Positions 33,450 to 44,123 of a stretch of DNA of 64,000 nucleotides are shown in pieces; position 1 is the stretch's first letter; each line of letters begins with the position of its first letter. The stretch comes from Allium sativum. Taxonomy: Eukaryota > Streptophyta > Magnoliopsida > Asparagales > Amaryllidaceae. Location: NCBI GenBank assembly GCA_030737875.1, contig CM060915.1:567222577-567286576 (forward strand), written 5' to 3'. The notes under the pieces are model-generated. The model was not told where the DNA came from and made no database searches. It saw only the letters and a program-made list of their open reading frames with translations. A program made the translations under genes and the position numbers.

Positions 33450-34510
33450 CTTTGGCATGGCAGGAAGGGGCGACGAATCCACGACCTTTTGCAAGTTTCA
33501 ATCCATGGGGAATAAAAGAAAGATGCAACATCTTCTTGTCCCACTAATGCCGATACAGCCGATACAAACGCTGCAGAAGCAAGTCAGGAAGTTTCTTCTC
33601 ATGAAGATATGCCCCGATATCTTACCCGGGACAACATGGATAAAATCATGATCAAGTTCAGAAGCCATATGACATCTCAGGGTAAACTTCTCGAACGACA
33701 GCAGTAGTTGATGGACCACCTTCTCAGTCGAGTGGAGATGGGGCTAGATTCTTCAAAATCAATTCCTCCACCAACCGTGACTGGGGAAACAACTGATCTT
33801 TGGTCTGCACAGAATCGGGCCACTGATCAGATTCCACCTTTGCTGCCTCCTGACTCAGCTCCACCTCCCGACCAATCACAGCCTGGAGTATCAATTCCAA
33901 CGACCAGTGTAGCCGCAGCTGCAGATTCACAGGAGGCTCGAGATCAAGAGGTAGGTTGTTCGACCACTTTGCCTCCACTCTTGGGATAAGCTCGACCCCT
34001 CAGACCAGTCGAGCGATTACTGGGCCCATCAGAATCAATTCCATTTCCATTACAACCCAGAATCTTATCGCAGACTAATCTAACCACTCTTCCCCATCAA
34101 TGAAGAGTTGGCGCGGCCTTCCCTTCGAACCCAAGAGAGCACCCTACCATATCGGTTCTTATTAAAGTAGATGAAAACGCTACTATTGATCCTCCTAACA
34201 TCACCTAGGGCAGGGACATCGAAGAACTCTGAACATCACATGCTATGTTGGATCAGCCTGGACCCCCAACCTTGGGTACGGCTCGATCCATCTCTCATCG
34301 GGTTCAAGAGGGGCCAGTTGGTCCTGAACCAACAACTGCGAGGAACCTTCGCCCTTACCTTCACTCAACTCTCGGAGGTCGAACCCAACCAGCGACCACC
34401 CTTCCGAGCATGCTTTCGTTGGACCCCAGTGTTGGAACTCTCCTAAATGCAGAGCTGGATTCATGGCAGCGACTCCTTGGAGATGGAAGCTAGCTTGGAA
34501 GTTTAGTCTG
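33450..34510 (+). other. Tat element leader and N-terminal gag region, decayed
   Basis: GC-balanced sequence with many short broken frames rich in Pro, Ser and Thr (for example 33708-33989, PPPTVTGETTDLW and PPDSAPPPDQSQPG). This is the usual low-complexity N-terminal part of a Tat gag. Stops and frame changes interrupt it every 200-300 bp, so no continuous product is possible. Confidence 0.5.
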
Positions 34511-35440
34511 ACGCTTCACTCGGGGCAATTATTCTCAGGAGGATATAGATAACATCCAACACAACCCCTTCACTAAGGAGATCAGGAACTCCCAAAATCC
34601 TCCGGACTTCAAGTTTCCAGCCACTGAACCGTACAATGGTCAGACTGACTCGACCATCCATCTCATGAGATACATGCGACATATGGATGTGCTTGGTGCA
34701 TCGACCAATGTCATGGCCAAGTGCATCCCACTCTTCCTCACAAATATAGATGGCATGTGGTTTCGGTAGCTAACAACGGAGTCGATCAGTAGCTGGAATA
34801 TGTTGGTCACCTGCTTCATCGAGCAGTTCAGAGTTCATATCTCCTGGCCAAAAAGCGTTATGTTCTTAACCACCTTCAAACAATGCCCGAGAGAAACACT
34901 TCGGTCCTTCCTCGAAAGATTCAACCCGGCCGTAGCATCAGTCGATCGACCCGAGCCATCGATGGTGCTTATGGCCGCCATTGCAGGAGTTCATAATCGA
35001 TCTGAATTCTCAATCTCTTTAACTAGAGATCCCCTTAAGGATATAGAAGATTTCTATGCCGAGGCCAAGCGATTCCTCCGACAAGAATACGCCAACATTG
35101 AGATGAAGAGCCCTGAGGTCTAAGCCACCAAACAAGGAGGTCCATCCAACACTAATGGCCAGAATAAAGGAAGTGGAAAGGCCTTGGATAAGAACGAGCG
35201 CAACATACGATATCGAAGAGAAAGTAAGTATGATCAATATACTGAGCTCAATTCTTCCCCGCTCGACATTTACCTTGATGTACGAGGGTCCCTGCCTTTC
35301 CCAAGACCTCCTTGACGAGAGCCAACCCAGAAAGAGCTCGAATCCGGAAAGCACTGCATGTTCCACAACATCGCTGGTCATAGTACCAATGAATGTAGGC
35401 ACTTACGCGATCTCTTCGAGGATAGGGTCAGGTGAGGAAG
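34511..35440 (+). pseudogene. Tat-type gag remnant
   Basis: Capsid-like domain: PPDFKFPATEPYNGQTD, HLMRYMRHMDVLGAS, a TAG stop after DGMWFR, then ESISSWNMLVTCFIEQFR, RETLRSFLERFN and DFYAEAKRFLRQEYA, stopping at 35123. A second frame from about 35180 gives KYDQYTELNSSPLDIYLDVR, a stop, KHCMFHNIAGHSTNECRHLR (a zinc-knuckle-like CX2HX4HX4C pattern) and a stop near 35432. At least three stops and one frameshift make it inactive. In an intact element it would be the nucleocapsid and capsid precursor. Confidence 0.85.
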
Positions 35441-35764
35441 CTTCCCGAATATGTCAAGAAGAACACACAGGCCATATCGCCAAAATCTTCTGCCCAAGCT
35501 CCTCAGGCTGGTCCCCGAGCTCCTAGAATCGGAAAGGACCCCGAGACTAGCACCCGTGGCATTATCATTATTTAAGTTTAGATTCTTTTCTATTTCAGTA
35601 AAATGGACACTTTGACGTACACATGTACGGGGTTAGGATTTAGCTCCTAGGCATGCTATGGAATCAATAATTGTCCCCCTTATTAATTATTTGCATTTCC
35701 CTATAATAGTTCTTTAGCGCCTATGAATTTTCTTTTGCAAACATGAATTATGTTTGAATGATTT
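35441..35764 (+). other. Tat internal DNA without pol
   Basis: Where protease, reverse transcriptase and integrase should begin there is AT-rich non-coding sequence with no catalytic motif. The whole pol gene is absent, so the element is a deletion derivative. Confidence 0.6.
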
Positions 35765-36205
35765 AAACCGAGCATGACAAACGCTTGCCCCTCCTAAATA
35801 TGGTTAGCGCGAAAGCCTACCACCATCTCTGGAAACCTACTTTTTGAGTCGAGTACGGTTATATCTCTTTAAGACGAGTATGGACTATACTCGCCCTTTC
35901 TAAAACTTACCAAATGACCTTACATAAGTCGAGCATGGAAAACACTTGCCATAAGCCGAGTACGGTTAATACTCGCCACCTCTATAAGACGAGTATGGTT
36001 AATACTCGCCACCTCCAAAAGCCGAGTATGGTTAATACTTGCTACCTCCATAAGCAGAGTATGGTTAATACTCGCTACCTCAATAAGCTGAGTATGGTTA
36101 ATACTCACCATTCGTCCAAGCCAAGCGTAAATACCGCTCGCCCTTTTTTTCAAGCCGAGTATGACTTATACTCGACCCAAATGAAACTAGAAGCCTTCCC
36201 CAGAT
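35765..36205 (+). repeat. 33-bp minisatellite in the Tat 3' region
   Basis: Regular units of about 33 bp with the core GAGTATGGTTAATACTCGCC run from 35926 to about 36150, and degenerate units extend to 35765 and 36205. Each core contains the self-complementary pair GAGTAT/ATACTC. The repeat gives a Ser-Met-Val-Asn-Thr frame on the plus strand and a related one on the minus strand. Tandem repeats at this place are common in Tat elements. Confidence 0.8.
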
Positions 36206-36479
36206 CGAGAACGGCTCATGCCATTTCTGCAGGTACTAAATCTCTCGTCCGAAATTTACAACTTCCTTTCTGGCCTTAATACGGTCCTTGATGATTGTTG
36301 GTCTTCTGGCCTAAATATGATCTTCTTTGGTCGTCGGTTTTCTAGTCTTAATACAATCGTCAGGGCCTTCGGACTTCTGACCTTAGTATGGTCCAGTATT
36401 ACTATAGCTACCCGAGCAACTGTGCTTCGGATCACATTTCAGAACACACCTCCCCTACCGAAGAAAATGTATTCTGAGG

Positions 36480-37336
36480 GGCAAAGCAACTTTTTAGCAA
36501 AAGATGTCACGAATCAGCTTAAAGCCCAATATCTGAAATGCGCCCTTTAGCAATGCGCAACCAGCTAATTCAGATGGTTCATAGCCCAGAAGACCCAGCC
36601 AAAGCTTAGTCCAAATAGGCCCTCTTCAGGCACTGGGTCGAGCCAGTTCCCTCCATCCAATAACTCACTCACTCCGGAAGATTCGCTCTCCCCCGTCGAC
36701 CAAGTAAATCAATCCCATAAAAGGCGCGTCGACCGAGTATCTCGGATCTGCATGGAAATATCCAGCTGAGTCTTTCAAATGCTCCACCCAACTTTCAAGG
36801 CAATAAAGGCGGTCAACCATATCTGGACAGAGCTCTACTTTTGATACACCTCACCTCGAGTGCCACCTAAGCTGTTGTTTCCGAGGATACTATTAATGAG
36901 TAGTGGAATGGGTCTTACCGCCGCAATTGCTACCAGTGAACGAGCTCCACGTGTCCGAGCTCCAAGAAAGAGGAAGTCCACATAGCGACCCGCTCAACCC
37001 AGCACTTCGCCTATAAATATCACGAAGCTCAAAGAAGAAAAGAGTTTATTTTTGGATACTCTACTCTCCCCTTAAGACTTCGGATTCTCATAGCTAATTC
37101 AGAAAATAGCCATTCCTTTTCTTCTTCATTCCTAATAGAAAAAGCTTAATATTTGTAATAAAAAGAAAGTCAATATATATAAAGTGGACGTAGGCACTGA
37201 TCCTTGCCAAATCACTATAAAAATCTTGCGTGTCTTCCCTGTTCTATTTAATTTTCCGCACTCTATAATCGTTATTTGTGTGTCATTCGCACGATAGGGG
37301 TTGGCTGTCACTAGCGACCAGCTTTTGACATCAACA
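36480..37336 (+). repeat. Tat element 3' LTR
   Basis: 857 bp. Its start is decayed (GGCA where the 5' LTR has TGTT), directly after the purine tract GAGGGG; it ends TTTTGACATCAACA. Alignment with the 5' LTR is continuous (for example CCCAATATCT, CAGCTGAGTCTTTCAAATGC), with many substitutions and indels. Confidence 0.82.
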
Positions 37337-37341
37337 CCCAT

Positions 37342-40300
37342 TCTACCGGTTTTGGGCAATTTCTACCAATGATAGAACGTAATTAGCTTCTTACCATTAA
37401 CCCATATCCACATTTATTTTGGTAAGCTTCATCAATCCCTTTATCATTTCATTCATTCAAATCTTTATTCAAAAATTTATTAAAACTCTAACTTAGTTTT
37501 AATCTTCAAAACCACTATATTCTTTAAATGGGCCAAGAACCATGTTATTAAAACATTGGTCACAACCAACCCAAAAACATACTTCCATTTGTAATGGAAT
37601 CTTCACGGAAATCATATTAGCTTACCATCGATATGAATTTCCATATCGAAGCAATACTATAAATGGAATAATAGCAAATACTTTTTAAATTCCTCAAATA
37701 GTATTCGTCTTCATCTACAGTTGCTCATATCAATCACAACCAACTCGATTTCCTTCCAATTCCAATTTCATTTATTAATTAGAAAATTTATCTTCAGATA
37801 ATCTCATGAAATATTACTTTAAAGATTTATCATTACCTTTGTTTCCAAATCATCTTTTAATCATAGTTGGGTTAAAGAATAACGCTATTCAAGAAGCTAT
37901 TCACAGCAAACCCAAAATCCATATTAATATCAAATGTAAGGCTTTAAATAGAAATCATATCGACTTATATTCAACATCAAATTCTGAAATCAACATATAT
38001 CATATAAGGAATAATGATATAAATATCTTTCAAATTCCTCAAACAGTATCTGTATAACTACGGAATCCAATATCGAAATGTCCGAGATTTTTTCCATTCA
38101 AATCCAATTAAATTCATACATTGGAAAAACTTAACTTGGTTAAGTACTTATTAGCTTCAAAATGTTTGAACACTATTAATAAAATAGGTAATTTTCACAA
38201 AATAGCTTTATATTATTCAAATCTAAATATATTTAGTCTAAATCACTATTAAATCATTTATTATGATTTATCCAAAAACTCCGCTATTTTTAATAATTTT
38301 TATCTGACAATTATAGGTAGAATCCAATTTTGTCCAATAAACTACCAAATCATGTTTTTTTTTAAGAAAATCTGATTTGGATTTATCTTAAAACCTAACT
38401 ATTGGATCTTACTACTTTAATTTTCATTTTGAATCCAATGCTTTTCGTTTTAGGAAAATCCTATGGTCGGTCTCTCAGAAAGTCAATCTGAAGTAAATGG
38501 TCGAAATTCTCGAAACATCATTATGCAACTAGTCCTATTCAAACCTAACTTTGACTTAAAATAAAAATTTAGTCGAATTGCTTCTAAACTAGCATATTAA
38601 TTGTATAAAACATATATAATTACTTTTGGAAGCTATATTTCAATTATTTCTCTTCAAAATCAAATATTCCATTTTCTAATCATTTTAATATTATTTTAAT
38701 CATTAAAATAATATTATTTTTCAAAACTTATTATTTGAAACCCAAAATTTTAATAATGTCCATTGTAAAAATAAATAAAATAGTTTGGAAAACAAAATCT
38801 TGTTAAAAAAATTTCTGGATACCCAAACAAAACTTTGCTTTTTAAGGTTACTATTCATTTTCAATTTAAAATTTGAAAACTTGCTGTTATTAATTTAAAA
38901 CTATATCAAGTCAAATTCTTATATTTACGAAAACTATTCTTAATTACTTAAAATATCTTTCCAAATTATTTCAGATTTAAAATTCAAATTTTTATTTTTA
39001 ACTCAACGATTTACTAATAAAATATTAAATAAAATTCCAAATCATTTCTGAATTCAAATTAAATTTAAATTAAATTTCAAATTAAATTTTGAATTAGCCA
39101 TCCCATTCGCCGGATCACTTAGGAATAGCCAGGGAGAGCAGGAAACTAATTTTTCCAAAACCAAGCCTAGACATTATCCTCTCTGTCATCCTAGAACGTT
39201 GCGGTATTTTTCGAAAGAGACTTAAAAATATATATGTGTCCATACATATATACATGTCATTCACTCAAGTGTTACAATGATTAAAACTTATATCCAATAA
39301 CAATCATTGACAACCATTAATCATCAATTTTCACATAATTGCATCATTAAAACAAGTGTTAAGGTTATTAAATCTTAATCCCATTTCAAATCGCTTTAAC
39401 TTAAGTATTAATCATTGCTAATACTTTATTGCCATTATAAGCAAATCAAATCAGGTCAAACTGGTGTTAATACATATCATACCAAGTCATCAATCAATGT
39501 CACGTCAATCAAGGTCACTATTCAAATACTAATTATCTAAACCAAATACTAATCACTTGTTTATGGTTTTTAACTTCGTTACCCTTAATGTATCCTTTTT
39601 AATTACTAACCCACTTAAGTAATAAGCTTACTATCTTCATTATTAACATAATCCACATCCAATAACCACAAAATCAACCTAGAATTTCATTAACTCAAGG
39701 GTTTACATCACCAACACTTAAAGGTGACATTTTTTACCTTACTTAAACAATTTTTTTACCTCTTTAACACGTAAAGGTGAAATTTTTACTACTTTAACTC
39801 AAATGTTTACAACTTTAACACCTATTATCACTCACACCAAACAAATATCGTACCATAATCCACATAACATTCAATAACACCTCGTTATCATATGCATTCA
39901 TCATCAAACAAACTCAAGGAAATATATAAGTAAACATACACTACTTTAACACATAAATGTGTGAATTTTCTCACTATACCTATTTACAAAAGTTAGTGTT
40001 CTCGTTAAGGGATCCACTCCACCGTTCTTTAAAGCTAATGGTTCTATTTGCCAGCCTTCCGGCATCACGAACTACCGTTCACTCAATATTTAACTGAAAT
40101 TTTTCGATGCTTACTAATTTTCCAAAAATTTGAAAAGGAAGCACCTTTTTGAGTTTTTGATGTTGAAGATTTGATTTTTATGTGGTGAAAGGCTTGCTAT
40201 CAGAAAGTATGAAGTGTATAAGTGTTTTAAAGTGGGAAAGGTGACATTTTTAAGCAAAAGGGAGCTCGACAATGGGAAGATAGCTTAGGTATGGGGTATA

Positions 40301-40875
40301 TGGTGGTAGGAGAGGGGAAATATAGCGGTTTGGAATTGTTTTAAATAGAAAAGAGGAGAGAACATGTTTAGGCTGAAATTTTTGAAGAGGAGGAAGCTAG
40401 TAAAGATCTCGAAAGAAGAAGAGAAGTAGGAAAAGTGAAATGGAAAGGAAGAAGAAGTTTTTAGAAAGGAGAAAAATGCACCTAAATTTGACAACTCAAA
40501 AGCAAAGCACATGCTTTAGTCCTTTGCCTTGAAAAATAAGGAAATGAGGTGTCAAAAAAGAAGGGAATGAAAGGAAGAAAGACACAAGGAATATTATATG
40601 GTTATGTTTTTGTTTTTGTTTTTCATTTTCATAGGAATTTGTTTAATTAGTTTAACTTAATCCTTAACTTATGTACTAACATTATTTGCTAACATTACTA
40701 ACTAGAATACTTAACAAATTACAACATCGATTTTTTTAAAAATTAAATATTTTGTTAATCCAATATTTAAATCGAAATTCAAATGGTTTATTTGCAAAAT
40801 AAAACCATATAAATTTAAAAATCCGTTCATATTTAAATTCTTATTTTTAAATTGTAAAAATTACAGGTTGTTACA
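37342..40875 (-). repeat. Element C LTR, U3 and leader side
   Basis: 3.5 kb of very AT-rich LTR sequence on the promoter side (minus orientation). It contains the GTGAG/CTCAC-type dyad at 39959-39974 and a leader-like region at 40100-40560. The Phe-rich minus frame 40285-40512 has no family features. Otherwise I see no gene and no further insertion. Confidence 0.65.
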
Positions 40876-41683
40876 CCTCTTGAATCATGTTTTCCTTCAC
40901 CGATTGACACTCTAGTTTTTGTTCCCCGGATGCATTCCTCGCATAACTCCAGTTTGTTGAAACTTCCTCCATTAATCATCTCCCTTCTACGGAGAACATC
41001 CAAACTCTTCTTTGAGACATCCCACAACCATGTCACACCTATGCCACGAGTACTTTTAACACCAACTCAAGTTTCACCATTTATAGTCACTCCCTAAAGC
41101 AAATAAACTCCATGAGTCCTAACACCCTTCATAACCGCAAGTGCCCCCTCCGTAACCCTCAAGGTATCATTCTCAATAATGATATTGCATCCTAAAAAAT
41201 ACAATTATCCCAAAAAGATAAGCGACTTCCGTAGTCCCAGAACATAGCGCACATTATTTAGAGTACGTACCACTCTATCAAACATCCGAATTTGCACGGA
41301 TCCAATGCCCTTCGACTTGCAAACTGCACCATTTCCCATAATAATTGAATTTCCTTCTCGATCAACATAAGAAGAAAAATAATTCCTATTAGACGTCATG
41401 TGATATGAAACCCTAGAATCAAGCACCCATTCGTTGCCAGACTACTTCCATCACTACAATTACCGACACCACTACTTCCATCACTTAGCTCCTTCATCTA
41501 ATCTCGCAATTCCTTACTAAGAAGACCTATCTTGACATCACCAAGAATTAATGTATCTCAACCATAGATCAAAATATTTGAGAAACCAGTATAGCACTCA
41601 GGCAACGAACACAACAATATCACCGCCTTATGCTCCTCCTCAATTTTCAAATCCACCTCCTTAATCTTCATTAGAAAATCATC
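40876..41683 (-). pseudogene. Copia polyprotein: gag end, protease and pre-integrase
   Basis: Minus strand from the right border: KFDDFLMKIKEVDLKIEEEH and AVILLCSLPECYTGF are the gag (UBN2-type) domain; stops follow NILIYG and SKELRD. The protease begins LDSRVSYHMTSN at 41426, where the usual LDSGA motif has Gly changed to Arg. The pre-integrase region has NGGSFNKLELCEECIRG and GKHDSRG, and is cut by element C just where HTDV of integrase should follow. The upstream border at 41683 is the insertion of element D. Confidence 0.9.
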
Positions 41684-42979
41684 AAACTTGTAACGACCCG
41701 TATTTTCTGGCTAATTATTAATTTATTTTATTATTTAATATATTGATTTTAATTTAATGATTTTATTTTGAATATGTTATTTAAATTAACAATAAAATAA
41801 TATTTTAATTTCCAAATGGTCGGAAAATGTTGTGTTGGCAATATAATGCGCACAAGCAGTTTGAAATGGTCTAATATTGTTTATATTGAATTTTATTTAC
41901 AATCTCATTTATTTAACGAAGATTGAATATTTAATATATAATTAAATTATAAATCGAGCTGCAGCGACGCGACAGTTCGTAATATTGCGGTTTGAACTTT
42001 AATTAGCTGTATAGGGCCCAATATAAGCCGGATTTCTCGAAACAAGAAACGCTAGAATCTATTTGACAATATTTTTCTAATGGGAGAGAAAAATCGAGTT
42101 TTCATAGCATAGATTTTGTTTTATGTCCAAATCAAATTTTAAAATAGTCGCTATGGAATTCCTTTATATAATATATTTATTTATTTTATAAAATAAAGGG
42201 TTTTTAAATATTTTTAATATCGAACTGGCTTGGATTTCAACCCGGAGTATTTTATCTTGAATCTATATAAAATTCAGGTCGCATATGGCCAATTATAATA
42301 TTTTATTTTTATTATATTGAAGTATTTTAAAATAGATTTAATTTTTTAAAATTGGACCTTTAAAAAGGGACTTTATTCAAACGACCTCCATTTTTGACAA
42401 AACAAATTTTATTTGGACCGCAATGACACAATAAATATGCCTCTTTTTACCAATTCTGTAAGAGTTAGATCTTTCAAAATATTGCTAGATTTTTAAGTTG
42501 CACGCAAATTGGAGTTATTCTATGGGCATGGCAAAATTAAATGCAAATAAAACGACTATTTGGACGTGAACGAGTGTCGTTTGAACAAACGGACTCGGAA
42601 TTCAACAAAATAAGTTTCATTAAGACCGTAACGTCAAATTATACTAGGATGTCCATTTTCATAGCGAATGGAGTTTGTATGTGAGCATAGGAGCGAACAA
42701 ACAACGTTCAGAATTGCGATAGGCACGAAATAAATATAGTTAGTCACGTCAACTTAAAATAATAATTTTTTCCCTTTATACATACAACCCACCTTCAGCC
42801 CCAAACCAGAATATCTCAACCCAAATTCATTTCCGTCCATAAAATTTGCAGAAAAACTGCTATATACAAAATAAATTATTTCTCCATATCCGTCAGGAGT
42901 TTGCCAATGGAACCTGAAACAAAGTTATAGATCTACTAGATATTTAACTACTATAAAAAATTGAGGGTGAAAGGACAAC

Positions 42980-43620
42980 TGTGGTGGCTGGAATCAGCCT
43001 AAAACCGTGATTTTGACTTTTGTTCTTGGTGGTTTTATGGTGTCTGAGGTTGTCGATTGATGTTGGGTCCAAAGACACGTTTGTAGGGGACGAGCAGGGG
43101 GTCGTTTTTCTCTTTGGTCGGAGGGGATGATATTGTGTGTGGACGGAGAAAAGGTGATATGAACGGAGGGCGGTGTTTCCGGTTCGTTTTCGATAGAAAG
43201 AAAGGGTCTTGGTAATTTTTCGGCGTCGATGGTCGCTTTCAGGTGGGGGAGTGTGAGGTAAGAAGAAGCGCGGTGGCGAGAGGCTTCGATTGGCGGTGGT
43301 TGGGGTCGATGCGATGGCCTGTGTTAGTGGGATTTTGGCCAGGAATGGGTTTCGTTCTTCACGGATTTCCAGGCGAAGGTGGAGGTTCTGGGTCGAATGG
43401 TTTCGGGCGATGGAGGCTCTCGTAGTGACGGTTCTGGTGGGCCATCTAGCCGAAGCTCTGGTGCTCAGATGAGGCGACGCGATGGCATTTGGGGGATGGA
43501 GCTCGTGGTTTTTTTTCGAACAACAGACATCAGAAAGGTGATTGAAGAAGAAGGATCGGGGTTTAGAACATGGTCCAGGAGAAAACGCATTGGGTGTTTA
43601 ATGATGTGCTGACGTGGCCT
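42980..43620 (+). other. GC-rich leader of element D 5' LTR
   Basis: A GC- and G-rich island in a very AT-rich LTR, with several short Gly/Arg-rich frames (43243-43612). The copy in the 3' LTR (50190-50820) keeps the DNA similar but changes the frames, so I read it as leader RNA rather than protein. A weak TATA-like TTTATACATAC lies upstream at 42776-42786. Confidence 0.5.
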
Positions 43621-43887
43621 GGTTTAGTGGTAAGTAGTTAGTTAATTTTTAATTAATTAATAATTAGCTTAGTTAATTGTCATTTAAATTATATAAACTT
43701 GAAATTAGCGTAACTTGTGCATACGTTAATGGATTTCAGTGAAACTGGATTCGTTGGGACCGTAACGACGAGCACTACATGTACAAGCTTGTCTGATCTG
43801 AAATGGAGGAAGTTGGAAATTCATGTGATTTTAAATACTGGTTTAAAATTATACGATATAACGCAACAACCATCAATCGACAAAATT

Positions 43888-44085
43888 GGTGAGTTAATTC
43901 TCACACTTTTCTGGACTGCTATGATATGATAAATCCATATAATATCAATAAAATATATATTGGCTGATTGGCCGCATTCGTTGCTTATGGTTGATTAAAT
44001 GTTTGTTATTAGTTATATTATTGTCCTTAATTTATTTATTTAAATTATGTGCTATCATGAAGTGTTATAACAATCTATGATGCAG
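43888..44085 (+). other. Candidate LTR intron with dyad donor (D, 5' LTR)
   Basis: GGTGAGTTAATTCTCACAC (43888-43906) is a dyad that includes the donor-like GTGAGT. An acceptor-like GATGCAG ends at 44085, for an intron of about 196 nt. The 3' LTR keeps both (dyad 51097-51115, GATGCAG near 51290). E has the same arrangement. Splicing is not proven. Confidence 0.4.
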
Positions 44086-44096
44086 GGAAGGACAAG

Positions 44097-44123
44097 TTGG
44101 AGGGATACGACCGGATTCCTCAA
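44097..44123 (+). other. Hairpin after the candidate acceptor (D, 5' LTR)
   Basis: TTGGAGGGATACGACC and GGATTCCTCAA pair imperfectly with a bulge. The 3' LTR version (51307-51323) pairs with different bases (TTGAAG/CTTCAA). In E the same element is a perfect 12-bp stem. Confidence 0.45.

Larger units (their letters stand above)
32607..37336 (+). mobile_element. Decayed Ty3/gypsy Tat-type element inside LTR C
   Basis: A 4730-bp element with 5-bp duplications CCCAT at 32602-32606 and 37337-37341. The LTRs are 32607-33449 and 36480-37336 and differ at many sites and small indels, so the insertion is old. The internal 3.0 kb carries a gag remnant on the plus strand but no protease, reverse transcriptase or integrase. 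The gag type, with a PPDFKFPATEPYNG-like start and a CFHNIAGHSTNEC knuckle, fits the Tat lineage. A region of 33-bp tandem repeats sits before the 3' LTR. Confidence 0.88.
26804..40875 (-). mobile_element. Element C: solo giant LTR with two nested insertions
   Basis: It starts TATAACATCCC (TGTAAC decayed) at 26804 and ends GGTTGTTACA at 40875. The right flank is CCTCT, but the left copy is reduced to CCT. Removing the CACTA element (3736 bp with duplication) and the Tat element (4735 bp) leaves about 5.6 kb. No PBS, PPT or second LTR is present, so it is a solo LTR formed by LTR-LTR recombination. Minus orientation follows from the CAGTC hairpin lying about 378 net nt from the left end. Copia sequence resumes on both sides in the same gene. 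Confidence 0.82.

Noticed and set aside
39041..39110. Short AAATTTAAATTAAATTT repeats as a MITE
   Set aside because: Simple low-complexity AT sequence in the U3 side of LTR C, without borders or duplication.
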